64,000 nucleotides of DNA from Streptomyces sp. IMTB 2501 (GTDB lineage Bacteria; Actinomycetota; Actinomycetes; Streptomycetales; Streptomycetaceae): positions 1-64,000 of the forward strand of contig NZ_MQUS01000004.1 of the NCBI RefSeq assembly GCF_001953885.1. Direction: 5' to 3'. Numbering within the stretch: the stretch's first letter is position 1; the number at the start of each line of letters is the position of its first letter. The notes beneath the pieces are model-generated. The model was not told where the DNA came from, did no database searches, and worked only from the letters and a program-made list of their open reading frames with translations. Made by a program: the position numbers and the translations under genes. This document shows, piece after piece, positions 44,850 to 54,146 of this stretch.

Positions 44850-45728
44850 GCTGTGCATGCTCCGAAGATGGCGGACGGGGCTGACCCCACATAGGGCGGC
44901 GAAGGACGCCTCGGTATTCAGCTGCTCGGAGTTGTCCCCCGTGGTGATCAGCAGGGTGACGGCGCTGTCCAGGCCGGTGCCCACCGGTACGAGTAGCTGT
45001 GGGGCATGGTGTTCGACGAGCTGGGTCAGGCGTTGGTTCAGCTCATTGATCTGCCCGGTGAGCTGTTCGATGCGCTCGGCGAGCATTCTCAGGGCGATAT
45101 GGGTGGCCTGGGCCACCGCGCCCTCGCCGTCCTCGCCGTCGCCTGGGCCGAGGCGTGCGCAGATGCGGAACAGCTCGCGGTTGCCCAGGCTGGACAGTCG
45201 TTCCCGCAGTGTGGGATCGGCGACGACCAGGACGGCTTTGAGCTGGTTGATCGCCTGGGTACGGGCCTTGACCGCGGAGTCCTTGGCGAGCTTGAAGGTC
45301 CGGGCGCTGTGTACCGGACCATCGCCGGACTTGGCCCGGGCCCGGGCGCGGCCACTGAGCACGGCCCGCGCGGCGGCCTGCGCGTCGAGCGGGTCCGACT
45401 TCCCCAGTAGCCGGCGGGCTGAGCGGTCGGGGCGGTTCACTTCGTATATCTCGACCTGCTGTGCCAGCAGGTAGCGGGACAGGCCCGCGCCGAAGGTGCC
45501 GGTGCCCTCCACACCGGCCCGGCGCACCGTCCCCCGCTTGTGGGCCCACACGAGCAGCCGCCGGTAGCCGGCCGCCGTCGCCGGAAAGGACTCGGCGTCC
45601 AGGATCTTCCCCAGCGGGGACACCACGGCGGCGACGTGCACCTCACCGTGCGTGTCCACGCCCAGTACGACCTCTCTCCGCACGGGAGGATCCGTACTGG
45701 AGGAGGTGCTGCGCTGTCTGGTCGTCAT
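44850..45728 (-). pseudogene. IS110-family transposase, C-terminally truncated
   Basis: Starts MTTRQRSTSSSTDPPVRREV with the DEDD catalytic domain: LGVDTHGEVHVAAVVSPLG (first Asp), GVEGTGTFGAGLSRYL, then RSARRLLGKSDPLDAQAAARAVL. The second domain begins INQLKAVLVVADPTLRERL, continues to EASFAALCGVSPV, and then loses similarity. The conserved C-terminal Ser and the region after ALCGVSPV are replaced by unrelated sequence. It sits right behind a truncated PAS-domain gene, which its insertion probably cut. Confidence 0.85.
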
Positions 45729-45969
45729 GGCGGTTCGCCTCCCGCGTGGTGACATGCTGAGTGGATGGCAGACGCTCCCGAGGCCGGCAGCGACCGGAAC
45801 TGGTGAGCCGGTCGACGATTGCGGTGGTCTACGCCCGGCCTGGCGAGGGCGGGTGGATCGTGCGATGAGGCAACGCTCGGGAACTGGCAAGTCGCCTCAT
45901 CACCACGGCTGCGGCCTCTGCGGTGAAGAGCAGGGCCGGCCAACGTCCCGTGCGCTGTGCCACGCCAAA

Positions 45970-46264
45970 CGGTTCGTCCGCACCCGTGCCACAGCCGTGC
46001 CTGTCCGAATGCCGGCACGTGCGTGGCCCTGCTCATGTCGTCCGGGAGGTCGGCCACCGGTTCCCGCACGGGGCGGCCGTGGACGTCGTCGGCGTGGAAC
46101 CCCGTCAGATCCTCTGCTGTCCCGGTCCCCCTCACCACAACGCCTCGGTCGTCCAGCACCGCGACTGCCGGCCGTCCAGGGCGGACATCCCGGCCGGGAC
46201 CGGCACCAGAGACACTGATAGCTGCTGGGGAGGCGCCTACCGAGTTGGCGTTTTCACCATTCAC
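45970..46264 (-). pseudogene. N-terminal PAS fragment of a PAS/SpoIIE phosphatase
   Basis: The first ~80 residues contain AVAVLDDRGVVVRGTGTAED, then LTGFHADDVHGRPVREPVADLPDD, the N-terminal PAS domain of streptomycete PAS-PP2C proteins. The frame then degenerates toward the IS110 element. The downstream SpoIIE domain is missing. It is a relic similar to the start of the intact paralogue at 46361-48823. Confidence 0.65.
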
Positions 46265-46360
46265 TGGGTGGTCCGTGACGCGGGCTTCCTTGTGAGAGCC
46301 TGCGGCTACGATAGATCGACACGCGTGGACGACCGCCGTCGCGCGCGGCTCGCCGACGGG

Positions 46361-48823
46361 TCACAGGGCACCGGCCCTGGCGGGCAGGTCCTGTTCGGCC
46401 CAGACGACCTTGCCGTCCGTTGCACAGCGGGATCCCCACCTGCGCGAGAGCTGGGCGACCAGGTGGAGGCCGCGGCCGTGCTCGTCGAGTGTGTGGGGAC
46501 GGCGGGGGCGTGGCTGGCCGGTGTTGCTGTCGAAGACCTCGCACGTCAGCATCCGGTGCTGGATGAGCCGTAGCCGGCTGGGTCCGCCGCCGTGGCGGAT
46601 GGCATTGGTGACCAGTTCACTCACGATCGACTCCACGGGCGTCACGAGCGGCTCCAGTCCCCATTCCCTGAGCTGACGGGCGGCCAGGTGCCGAGCTGTT
46701 GTGACGGTGACCGGTTCGTTCGGCAGGTCCCAGGAGGCGACCTGGGCGGGCTCGAACGCGCGGGTCCGGGCAAGGAGCAGGGTGACATCGTCGGCCGGTG
46801 TGCGCCTTTGCGAGGTCTCCATCACTCGGGAGCACATCTCCTCCAGGGACCCGCCCGGCTGTGCCAGGGCGGCGCCCAGGCGGCGCAGGCCGACGTCGAT
46901 GTCCTCGTCCCGGGACTCCACCAACCCGTCGGAGTAGAGAGCGAGCACACTTCCCTCGGGCAGTTCCAGTTCCACGGACTCGAAGGGAACCAGGTCCAGA
47001 CCGAGGCCGAGCGGGGCTCCGGCGGGCATATCGGGGACGGTGACCCGGCCCTGTGCGCCGACGATCAGGGGCGGCGGATGCCCGGCGCGCGCCATGGTGC
47101 AGTGCCGGGTGACCGGGTCGTAGACGGCGTACAGACAGGTGGCGCCCACCACCGCGGGAGCCTGGCCGGAGTCATCGGTGTCCTCGTCGTTCAGCCGCCG
47201 GACCGTGTCGTCGAGGTGCGCCAGCAGTTCGTCCGGGGGCAGGTCGAGGTCGGCGAGCGTGCGCACAGCCGTGCGCAGCCTGCCCATGGTCGCCGCGGCG
47301 TTGATGCCGTGTCCGACCACGTCGCCCACGACGAGGGCCACCCGGGCGCCGGACAGCTCGATCACGTCGAACCAGTCGCCCCCCACACCGTGATCCATGT
47401 CGGCCGGCACATAGCGCGAGGCGACCTCGACGGCGGCACCGCCCTGCACACGGTGGGGCAGCAGGTCGCGTTGCAGCGTGAGGGCGGCAGTGCGTTCACG
47501 GGCGTACTGGAGCGCGTTGTCCAGGCAGAGTGCCGCCCGGGTGACCAGTTCCTCGGCGAGGAGCAGGTCGTCCTCCTGGAAGGGCGTCTCCTCCACGGAG
47601 CGACCGAACAACGCCAGTCCCAGCACGCAGCGCCGCGAACGGATGGGTACCACCATCAAGGAGTGGACGCCGCTGTCGCGTACCTTCTGCGCCCGCACCG
47701 GGTCGTGGTCGACCCAGGGGCCGGAGCGGGTGTCCAGCACCGGCTCCAGGTAGGACCGGCCCGTACGCACGGCGGCGGTGAACGGCGAGTCCGGGTGGGC
47801 GTGCACCACCTCTTCGCGCACCCACGGCAACTCCAGGACACCCAGGTCGACGGAGGCCACACCGGCACGACGCAGCAGCGGCGGACGGCCACTCATCGTG
47901 CCGATCCGAGCCGACGGCTCGACACCGAACGGAACAGACTCCACAAGGTCGACAAGGGCATGGTCGGCCAGCAGGGGCACGGTGAGCTCGGCCAGTTCCT
48001 GCCCGGTCTGCATCACGTCGAGAGTGCTGCCGATGCGCGTGCTGGCCTCGCTGAGGATGGCGAGGCGCTCGCGTGCCCGCCGATTTCCGGTGACGTCCAC
48101 GGTCATGGAGCACACGCCCAGGGGCGCGCCGTCCGCACCCTGCAGGCAGAAGAACGAGGCCGAGAACGCATGTTCACGGCGCCGGTCGGTCGGCGGCCAT
48201 GCCCGGTATTCGTGCACCCTCGTGGTCCCGCTCTCCAGCACCTGCCGCATCACCACCTCCAGCGCCTCGGCCTCGACGGCGGGCAGCGAGTCCTTGAGGC
48301 CACCCCCGAAGCGCCGGTGCCAAGGCACGCCGTCATGACGTTCCATGGCGTCGTTCGCCCAGACACAGCGCAGTCGCGGGTCATAGACGACGATGCCGAT
48401 CGGGGCTCGGGCAAGGAGCGACTCCCGCACCGGTCCCCCGGTCGCCCCTGAGGACAAGGAATCGATGTCCGCCACGGACACCAGCCACCGGGTGCCTGCG
48501 TTCTGCCCTCGCAGCAGCGAGACCCGCAGCGTCATCCTGAGCGTGTGGCCGTCGCGGTGGCGTATCGCTACGGTCCCCGACCAGCCACCCTGCGCGCGGT
48601 GCTCCTCGGCGAAGGCCGACGCCCTCCGTGCCTCCTCGGGCGGCCGCAGCACGTGCGCGGCGGACCGGCCCACCACCTCCCCGGCCGAGTAGCCGACAAG
48701 CTGCTGCGCGGCCTGCGTCCACCCGACCACCATGCCCTCCGCATCGAGCATCGCGATCGCGGCATCGGGCATCTCAGGCGGGCTCACCGGCTCGGCGAGG
48801 GGGGTGTGGTCGGTGTATGTCAT
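46361..48823 (-). CDS. PAS-PAS-GAF-SpoIIE phosphatase with HATPase (anti-sigma kinase-like) domain
   Basis: 820 residues. In order: two PAS domains (~18-120, with AAIAMLDAEGMVVGWTQAAQ, and ~135-250, with APIGIVVYDPRLRCVWANDAM), a GAF domain (~270-450), a PP2C-type SpoIIE phosphatase (~480-690; VGGDWFDVIELSGARVALVVGD and ADDVTLLLART contain the metal-binding Asp residues), and a C-terminal RsbW-like ATPase (~705-815; VESIVSELVTNAIRHGGG N box). Such proteins combine phosphatase and kinase of a partner-switching pathway that controls sigma factors or antibiotic production. The ATG at 48823 is used. Confidence 0.9.
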   Translation of the reverse strand: MTYTDHTPLAEPVSPPEMPDAAIAMLDAEGMVVGWTQAAQQLVGYSAGEVVGRSAAHVLRPPEEARRASAFAEEHRAQGGWSGTVAIRHRDGHTLRMTLRVSLLRGQNAGTRWLVSVADIDSLSSGATGGPVRESLLARAPIGIVVYDPRLRCVWANDAMERHDGVPWHRRFGGGLKDSLPAVEAEALEVVMRQVLESGTTRVHEYRAWPPTDRRREHAFSASFFCLQGADGAPLGVCSMTVDVTGNRRARERLAILSEASTRIGSTLDVMQTGQELAELTVPLLADHALVDLVESVPFGVEPSARIGTMSGRPPLLRRAGVASVDLGVLELPWVREEVVHAHPDSPFTAAVRTGRSYLEPVLDTRSGPWVDHDPVRAQKVRDSGVHSLMVVPIRSRRCVLGLALFGRSVEETPFQEDDLLLAEELVTRAALCLDNALQYARERTAALTLQRDLLPHRVQGGAAVEVASRYVPADMDHGVGGDWFDVIELSGARVALVVGDVVGHGINAAATMGRLRTAVRTLADLDLPPDELLAHLDDTVRRLNDEDTDDSGQAPAVVGATCLYAVYDPVTRHCTMARAGHPPPLIVGAQGRVTVPDMPAGAPLGLGLDLVPFESVELELPEGSVLALYSDGLVESRDEDIDVGLRRLGAALAQPGGSLEEMCSRVMETSQRRTPADDVTLLLARTRAFEPAQVASWDLPNEPVTVTTARHLAARQLREWGLEPLVTPVESIVSELVTNAIRHGGGPSRLRLIQHRMLTCEVFDSNTGQPRPRRPHTLDEHGRGLHLVAQLSRRWGSRCATDGKVVWAEQDLPARAGAL

Positions 48824-49294
48824 CGCGGTTCATCCCATCGGTGCGGAGGTGAAGAGAGCGTCGGCGTAGTGCCGCGGCTCTGTGTGCAGCGGTGGTGAAC
48901 GACGTTGTCCGGTGCGGCACACGTGGGGCATATGCCTGTATGCCGCATTCTGCACATTTATGATGAAATAGTCAGATGTAATCCTTTCATCGTCAAGTCC
49001 TCATCAGGATTGATCGAATGATCAAATTCCGTGGATGCGTGTTTTCCGCCGCGGCGCGCCGGATGGGGGCGTCTGGCGTGCCGGTGGCAGCCCCGCTGGA
49101 ATCCGCTGCGAACGCCGTCGCTCCGAGACCTGGGGGGCTCTCGAGTGGGCGGACGGGGTTTCGGCTCCTTCTCCAACCACTTCACGGGCAAGCCGAACCT
49201 GCGCCCGCATGGCCGGATCACACGGATGAGGCCGCGGCGGCCTCCGGCGCCCTCTTGCCGCTGCAGCCTGACGAGGGCGCCGTGCCCCTCCGCT
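48824..49294. other. Promoter region and unassigned DNA
   Basis: The promoter of the phosphatase gene should lie at 48824-49000. GATGAAA (48962-48968) and TTTCATC (48985-48991) form an inverted repeat in an AT-rich patch. From about 49010 to 49290 there is no gene I can support; the longest frames have no recognisable product. Confidence 0.35.
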
Positions 49295-50479
49295 TCATAG
49301 GTGGATGGGCAGGTGGCGGGGTCCGCGAAGCATGGCGTTCTGCCGGTAGGGGGGCGGGTCCTGGGCCAGGCTTGCCGTCGCGAGACAGGGAAGCAGCGCG
49401 CCGAGCGCGGCGTAAGCCTCGACACGGGCCAAGGGGCCGCCGTAGCAGGCATGGATGCCACTGCCGAAGCCGAGGTGCTGGTTGTCCGCGCGGGCGGGGT
49501 CGAACCGGTCGGGGTCGGGGAACCGCTGGGGGTCGCGGTTGCCGGAGGCGAGGGCCAGGATCACGGAGGCGCCTTGGGGGATGGGCGTACCGGCGACGTC
49601 CACGTCGGCGTGCGGGATGCGCTCGCGCATGTGGACCGGGGGCTCGTAGCGCAGCAGTTCCTCCACCGCACGCGGCAGCAGCTCCGGTTCCCGGCGCAGC
49701 CGGTCCAATTGCTCGGGCTGACGCAGGAAGGTGAGGGCGCCGTTGGCGATCAGGTTGACCGTGGTCTCGTGTCCGGCGATGAGGAGCAGTACGGCGGTTT
49801 CCGCGAGTTCCTCGTCGGTGAGCCGCAGGGCCGGGTCCGGCTCGTTGACGAAGGCGGAGAGCATGTCGTCGCCCGGCTTGCCACGGCGCTGCTCGGCCAG
49901 GTTCAACAGGTAGCCGCCCATCTCCATCCGTGCCTGGTCGCCGGCCTTGTCCGGCTCGGTGGAGTCGTCGTCGGGCCTGACGTCGGCGGCTGCGACGATC
50001 GCGTCGGACCAGGCCCGGAAGAGCGGCTCGTCCTCGTGCGGCACGCCGAGCAGGCGGCAGATCACGGTGACGGGCAGCGGGTAGGCGAAGTCGTCGACGA
50101 TGTCGATCTGCCGGCCTGCCTCGAAGGGCTCCAGCAGTGCCTTGGTGATCCGGTCGATCTCGCCGCGCATGCCGTCGACCCGGCCAGGGCTGTGCGGGGG
50201 CCCGAAGGGCCGCATGGCGAGCGTGCGCAGCCTGTGGTGCTCGGGGTCGTCGAGCCGCAGGAACGGCGGCTTGTGGGTCACCTCGCCGCGGGTGCGGGGA
50301 TCGGCACTCATCCGTGGGTCGTGGAGCAGAGCGGCTATGTGGTGGTAGGTGCCGATCAGGTAGCTGCCGTCGGCCTGCTGGACCACGGGACCGGCCTCGC
50401 GGAGTTCCGCGTACAGCGGATAGGGGTTGGGGCGGCTGGCGTAGTCGGTGATCCGTGCCAGCAAGGTCGCGGAGTCCAT
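49295..50479 (-). CDS. Cytochrome P450 (class I, soluble)
   Basis: 394 residues. Signatures: the I-helix LLLIAGHETTVNLIAN near 233, the K-helix ExxR in AVEELLRYEPP near 283, and the heme-binding loop FGSGIHACYGGPLAR near 337-350 (axial Cys). No membrane anchor, as in bacterial class I enzymes. It is the last gene of an operon with a ferredoxin reductase (30 bases upstream) and a ferredoxin, so the full electron chain is supplied locally. The substrate cannot be read from sequence. Confidence 0.93.
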   Translation of the reverse strand: MDSATLLARITDYASRPNPYPLYAELREAGPVVQQADGSYLIGTYHHIAALLHDPRMSADPRTRGEVTHKPPFLRLDDPEHHRLRTLAMRPFGPPHSPGRVDGMRGEIDRITKALLEPFEAGRQIDIVDDFAYPLPVTVICRLLGVPHEDEPLFRAWSDAIVAAADVRPDDDSTEPDKAGDQARMEMGGYLLNLAEQRRGKPGDDMLSAFVNEPDPALRLTDEELAETAVLLLIAGHETTVNLIANGALTFLRQPEQLDRLRREPELLPRAVEELLRYEPPVHMRERIPHADVDVAGTPIPQGASVILALASGNRDPQRFPDPDRFDPARADNQHLGFGSGIHACYGGPLARVEAYAALGALLPCLATASLAQDPPPYRQNAMLRGPRHLPIHL

Positions 50480-50509
50480 GGTGGCTCCTCGTAGGGGGCG
50501 GGATGTGGG

Positions 50510-51865
50510 CTACACCACCGTCAGCCGGCGGTCGGGAAGGTGACCGGTGAGTGCGACGGTCGGGCCGTGGGACAGCACGGAGGGGTCCGGTACGGCGGAG
50601 GGGATCGTGATGTCGGCGGCGATCGCACGGTCCTGCGCGCCGGGCGGGGGCGGGAAGGGAGCGGCGGTCTCGATCAGGTGCCGGTAGTAGTCGAGCGCCT
50701 TGGCCATGTCGACGGTGACGGCGGCGGTGACCCGGCCCTTGTATCCGTAGACCATCGCGAGCCGGCGTGCCTCCAGGGAGCCCTGGGCGATGACCACGTG
50801 GTCGGAGTAGGTGGGGACGCCCACCGACTTGATGTTGAGTCCGAACTGGGTCGACCAGAAGACCGGGATGGCCAGGTGCGGGCGCTGCAGCGGCCCCGGG
50901 TTGACCATGTTGTGGGCCGCGACCTCGGCCTGCTCGACCGCGTTGCCCCAGTGTTCCAGGGAGAGCATCTGGTAGCCGAACAGTGGGTGGGGGAAGCGGG
51001 AGACGTCGCCGGCCACGAAGACGTCGTCGGTGACGATCCCGTACATGTTGAAGGCCCGGCAGCCTGCGTCGCAGGCGATGCCGCGTGGACCCGCCGCCAG
51101 CCCGGACTCCGCCAGCCACTCCACGTTGCGGATCGCGCCCAGCGCCACGACGCACACGTCCGCCTCGACGCGGCTGCCGTCGGACAGCTGCGCGCCGGTG
51201 AAGGCGCCGTTGCCGTTCAGGGCGGTGACTGTCACCCCGGTGCGCAGGTCCACGCCGTGGTTGCGCTGCATGACGGCGGCGAGCTTGGACAGGGTGCCGC
51301 CGAGCGCACCTACCAGGGGTGCGGGGCCGCGTTCGGCGACGGTCACCTCAAGGCCCAGTTCCCGGCAGGCGGAGGCGATCTCGGAGCCGGTGAAGCCGCC
51401 GCCGATCACCAGTACCCGCTCTGGTCTCGCGGCCAGCCGCTCGGCCAGTCCCGCGCCGTCCTCGCGCGTGCGCAGGGTGAACACCCCGTCCAGGGCGCCT
51501 TCCTCCGGGTTGGGCCAGGGCCGTGCCCGGGTTCCGGTGGCGATCAGCAGCCGGTCGTAGGGCAGCGACTCGCCGTCGGCCAGCAGTACCCGTTTCGCCA
51601 GCAGGTCCACGCCGGTGGCGCGCACGCCGAGGCGCCACTCGGCGTCCGGGTCCCGCCGCATCGGCAGCTCAAGGGTGTCCGCCGTCGCCTGCCCGAGCAG
51701 CACCTGCTTGGAGAGCGGCGGCCGGTCGTAGGGCGCATGGGGCTCGTCCCCGACCACGGTCAGAGACCCGGTGAAGCCCTCCTCGCGCAGCGCCTCCGCG
51801 GCTCTCAGCCCGGCCAGCGACGCGCCGACGATGACGATACGGCCGTCTTTCAGGTCACCGGACAC
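50510..51865 (-). CDS. FAD-dependent ferredoxin reductase (rubredoxin/putidaredoxin-reductase type)
   Basis: 451 residues. FAD site: IVIVGASLAGLRAAEALREE. NAD(P)H site: VLVIGGGFTGSEIASACREL near 150. The VVALGAIRNVEWLAESGLA and VFVAGDVSRFPHP blocks are typical of putidaredoxin reductase relatives. It passes electrons from NAD(P)H to the ferredoxin encoded just upstream, and so to the P450. The GTG at 51865 overlaps the ferredoxin stop by 11 bases, indicating coupled translation. Confidence 0.92.
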   Translation of the reverse strand: MSGDLKDGRIVIVGASLAGLRAAEALREEGFTGSLTVVGDEPHAPYDRPPLSKQVLLGQATADTLELPMRRDPDAEWRLGVRATGVDLLAKRVLLADGESLPYDRLLIATGTRARPWPNPEEGALDGVFTLRTREDGAGLAERLAARPERVLVIGGGFTGSEIASACRELGLEVTVAERGPAPLVGALGGTLSKLAAVMQRNHGVDLRTGVTVTALNGNGAFTGAQLSDGSRVEADVCVVALGAIRNVEWLAESGLAAGPRGIACDAGCRAFNMYGIVTDDVFVAGDVSRFPHPLFGYQMLSLEHWGNAVEQAEVAAHNMVNPGPLQRPHLAIPVFWSTQFGLNIKSVGVPTYSDHVVIAQGSLEARRLAMVYGYKGRVTAAVTVDMAKALDYYRHLIETAAPFPPPPGAQDRAIAADITIPSAVPDPSVLSHGPTVALTGHLPDRRLTVV

Positions 51866-52070
51866 CGGTGCTCACCTCTTCCCCGAGGAGGATCGCCTGC
51901 ACCGGGCACGCCGCCGCGGCCTGGCGTACCCGCTCCACCTGGTCGTCTCGGACGGCAGTGGCGTACAGCAGCCCCTCCTCCCCGTGCAGCTCGAACACCT
52001 CCGGGGCGAGGAACACGCACTGTGCATAGCCCTGGCAGCGTGTGAGGTCGACAACGGTCCGCATCTCCAC
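51855..52070 (-). CDS. 3Fe-4S ferredoxin for the P450
   Basis: About 71 residues. CQGYAQCVFLAPEVFEL provides two cluster cysteines with a Tyr/Ala in the place of the third one of 4Fe-4S types, and AACPVQAILL the third; so it is a 3Fe-4S ferredoxin like those that serve streptomycete P450s. The GTG at 52070 follows GGAGGA at a good distance; the ATG at 52064 is also possible. It is the first gene of the three-gene operon. Confidence 0.9.
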   Translation of the reverse strand: MEMRTVVDLTRCQGYAQCVFLAPEVFELHGEEGLLYATAVRDDQVERVRQAAAACPVQAILLGEEVSTGVR

Positions 52071-52311
52071 CACTTCTTCCTCCGTTGTCACACCCCCCTC
52101 ATCTCCAGCATGGGGCCAGACCCGGGTGCCTGCATGCCTTGTGATCGAGAGCTGGGATTCGGGCCGGCACGATGAGAGAGAAATGGATGAACCCCCGGGA
52201 ACTACCTTCCAGTTGCCCATCAGCGTTCAGCGGTGACACCTCACCGAAGCAGTGGTGCACCCTGCGGTCAGCTCGTCCGGGTGACCCGAGTCACTGTCAC
52301 CACCCCACCAT

Positions 52312-52330
52312 TTCCATACGACGTATGGTT
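52312..52330. promoter_or_regulatory. CYP102-type operator, site A (before the secreted protein gene)
   Basis: TTCCATAC-GAC-GTATGGTT. Matches the arms of four sites in the TetR-CYP102 intergenic region. Confidence 0.75.
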
Positions 52331-52345
52331 ATCTTGGCGGGGCGA

Positions 52346-52364
52346 TTCCATACAACGTATGGAA
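52346..52364. promoter_or_regulatory. CYP102-type operator, site B
   Basis: TTCCATAC-AAC-GTATGGAA, with perfect eight-base arms. Its centre is 34 bases from site A. Both lie before the gene at 52449. Confidence 0.8.
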
Positions 52365-52448
52365 CTGTTGCCCGGACAACGCCAGGCGCCTCACATCGCC
52401 TGCAAAAGCAGCCGTTGCTGCAGATCGCACCAACCGGAAGGAAAGATC

Positions 52449-52888
52449 ATGAAGAAGCTCACGAGGCGGATTGCTGTCGCTGTTTCCTCCGTGGCGGTCG
52501 CGGGTGTCGCCGTTGTCGGTGCCGGGGGCACCGCTTCGGCCGCGACTACTTCCCCCGTGCACGTCCAGCGGCCGGCCGTCGGCGTCGACGCCGCCGACTA
52601 CCGTTGGGACCACGGCGTCGGCTACCTGATCGAGCAGGGCTATTGCTGGGACGCAAACCGTGGCTGGCACTACGACGACCGTGTCACCGACCGTCCTGGC
52701 ACAGCCGCGACGGTCGCTGCTACCGCTGGGACGACGAGGGGCGCGGGTGGAAGTCCGACAGGTCGTACCGGCACAACTGGAACCGCTACGAGCGCGACGG
52801 CCGGGACTGGGACCACCACGACCAGTACCACGGCGACCGGGACTACCTCGGCTGGGACCACTACGCCCAAAACCACGGCGACCGGTGA
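52449..52888 (+). pseudogene. Secreted Trp/Asp/His-rich protein gene with an apparent frameshift
   Basis: The ATG at 52449 follows GGAAGGAAAG. A signal peptide (MKKLTRRIAVAVSSVAVAGVAV to TASA|A) leads into DAADYRWDHGVGYLIEQGYCWDANRGWHYDDRV. The natural continuation is in another frame: SWHSRDGRCYRWDDEGRGWK, then WNRYERDGRDWDHHDQYHGD, ending WDHYAQNHGDR at 52888. The shift is near 52685-52700. In the original frame the tail becomes a Thr/Gly run to 53015, unlike a real protein. The product before the break was probably a small exported protein under TetR control. Sequence error or a true loss cannot be told apart. Confidence 0.65.
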
Positions 52889-53225
52889 GACAGGTACTGC
52901 TTGTGCCCACATGGGCCGAAGCCGTACCCCTCGCTCTGATGCCTGCCGGCGGCAGGGACGCGACCGCTGGTCAAGGATCAACGGTCCCCTGACCGCCGCC
53001 CCGGCGGGCGATTGAGTCAGGGCCTGTTCCTCTTGAACCTGCCTGCGCACACCTACCCGTGTCGCAGGCACGCGCCGCCACGCTGCCGCGCCGCCACGAA
53101 TCGCATGGCCCGCCGATGCCGACCGGCGCCCGAGCCCTGCTACAACGCCTCTTCCTCCGATGCCTTTGCGCTGCCGCAAGCGGCAGGACGCAGCCGAGGC
53201 AGGGGATGCCTGGGAGTGAATACCG
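52889..53225. other. No recognisable gene
   Basis: About 337 bases. The only open frame is the shifted tail of the secreted-protein gene. The promoter of the SsgA-like gene is expected at its right end; GGGAG about 6 bases before 53226 is its ribosome site. Confidence 0.4.
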
Positions 53226-53645
53226 ATGGAGTCTTTGAGGACCGTGGTTCAAGGACTGACCGCGCAGCTCGTCGTCTCGCGCACCTGCTCGCTCCCCCTG
53301 TGTATGCGTCTGCGGTACGAGCCCGCCGATCCCTATATCGTCCGTGCCGCCTTCTTCCCCCACAGCGACGAGCCGGTCGAATGGGTCCTGGGGCGTGATC
53401 TTCTGACCGAGGGTCTGAAAGGTTCCGCAGGTCATGGGGACGTCCGGATCTGGTCGGCCGTCGGCCATGGCGACCAAGCGATGTACATCGCTCTCGGGTC
53501 TCGCGCGGGCACCGCCCTATTCGAGGTTCCCGTGCAGGACGTCAAGGCATTCCTGGAGCGCACGGAGGCTCTGGTGCCACGGGGCACCGAGGCCGGACGC
53601 ATCGACTGGGATGTCGAACTGGCACACCGGCTCTCGCAAAGCTGA
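53226..53645 (+). CDS. SsgA-like sporulation/cell division protein (SALP)
   Basis: 139 residues. The family pattern fits throughout: LPLCMRLRYEPADPYIVRAAFF, then VEWVLGRDLLTEGL, then GDVRIWSA and FEVPVQDVKAFLERTEALVPRGTE. SsgA-like proteins occur in sporulating actinomycetes and guide septum formation and spore maturation. Which member this is cannot be stated. It is followed 42 bases later by the broken NIPSNAP gene. Confidence 0.9.
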   Translation: MESLRTVVQGLTAQLVVSRTCSLPLCMRLRYEPADPYIVRAAFFPHSDEPVEWVLGRDLLTEGLKGSAGHGDVRIWSAVGHGDQAMYIALGSRAGTALFEVPVQDVKAFLERTEALVPRGTEAGRIDWDVELAHRLSQS

Positions 53646-53687
53646 CCACTGACTATCCACGCTCAGACAGAAAAGGAACGAGTGTCC

Positions 53688-54017
53688 ATGTCCCAGTACC
53701 AGCTCCGTGTCTACACGCAGTGCAGCCCTGAGGCGCTCGTCGCCTACGAGAACATCTGGTCCAAGCACATCCCCGGTATGACGAAGTACCGGATCACCAC
53801 GCACGGCATCTGGACGGTGCCCGCGGCTTTCGGAAGTGAGACGCCCAAGCTGTACGCCCTCGTCTCCTACAAGGACGGCGACGACGTGTAGGAACGGCTG
53901 CTGGCGTACCTGGCCAGCCCCGAGTTCAGCGCCGACATGGAGGGCTTCGACCTCGGCCAGATCGTCGGTGTCACCGAGACCGCGCTGACGCCCACCTCCG
54001 ACTCACCCTTGCGCTGA
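53688..54017 (+). pseudogene. NIPSNAP-family protein gene with an in-frame amber codon
   Basis: The first 67 residues (SQYQLRVYTQCSPEALVAYE, then PGMTKYRITTHGIWTVPAAF, then KLYALVSYKDGDD) and the following frame after TAG at 53889 (ERLLAYLASPEFSADMEGFD, then GQIVGVTETALTPTSDSPLR) are one continuous frame of 110 codons, the typical length for NIPSNAP proteins. Only the TAG breaks it. The ATG at 53688 follows AAGGAA. No amber-suppressing tRNA is visible in the window, so the likely product is a 67-residue fragment. Confidence 0.8.
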
Positions 54018-54146
54018 CGGTTCCCGCGCGACCGGCGCTTCGGCCATAGGGGCCATGGTCCAACGGCTCTTGTCACGGGGAGGATTCCCCGGCACGGGAC
54101 ATGAGGTGCGGCCGGTGCAGATGACGCGAGGGGGTGCGTTCGGTGA

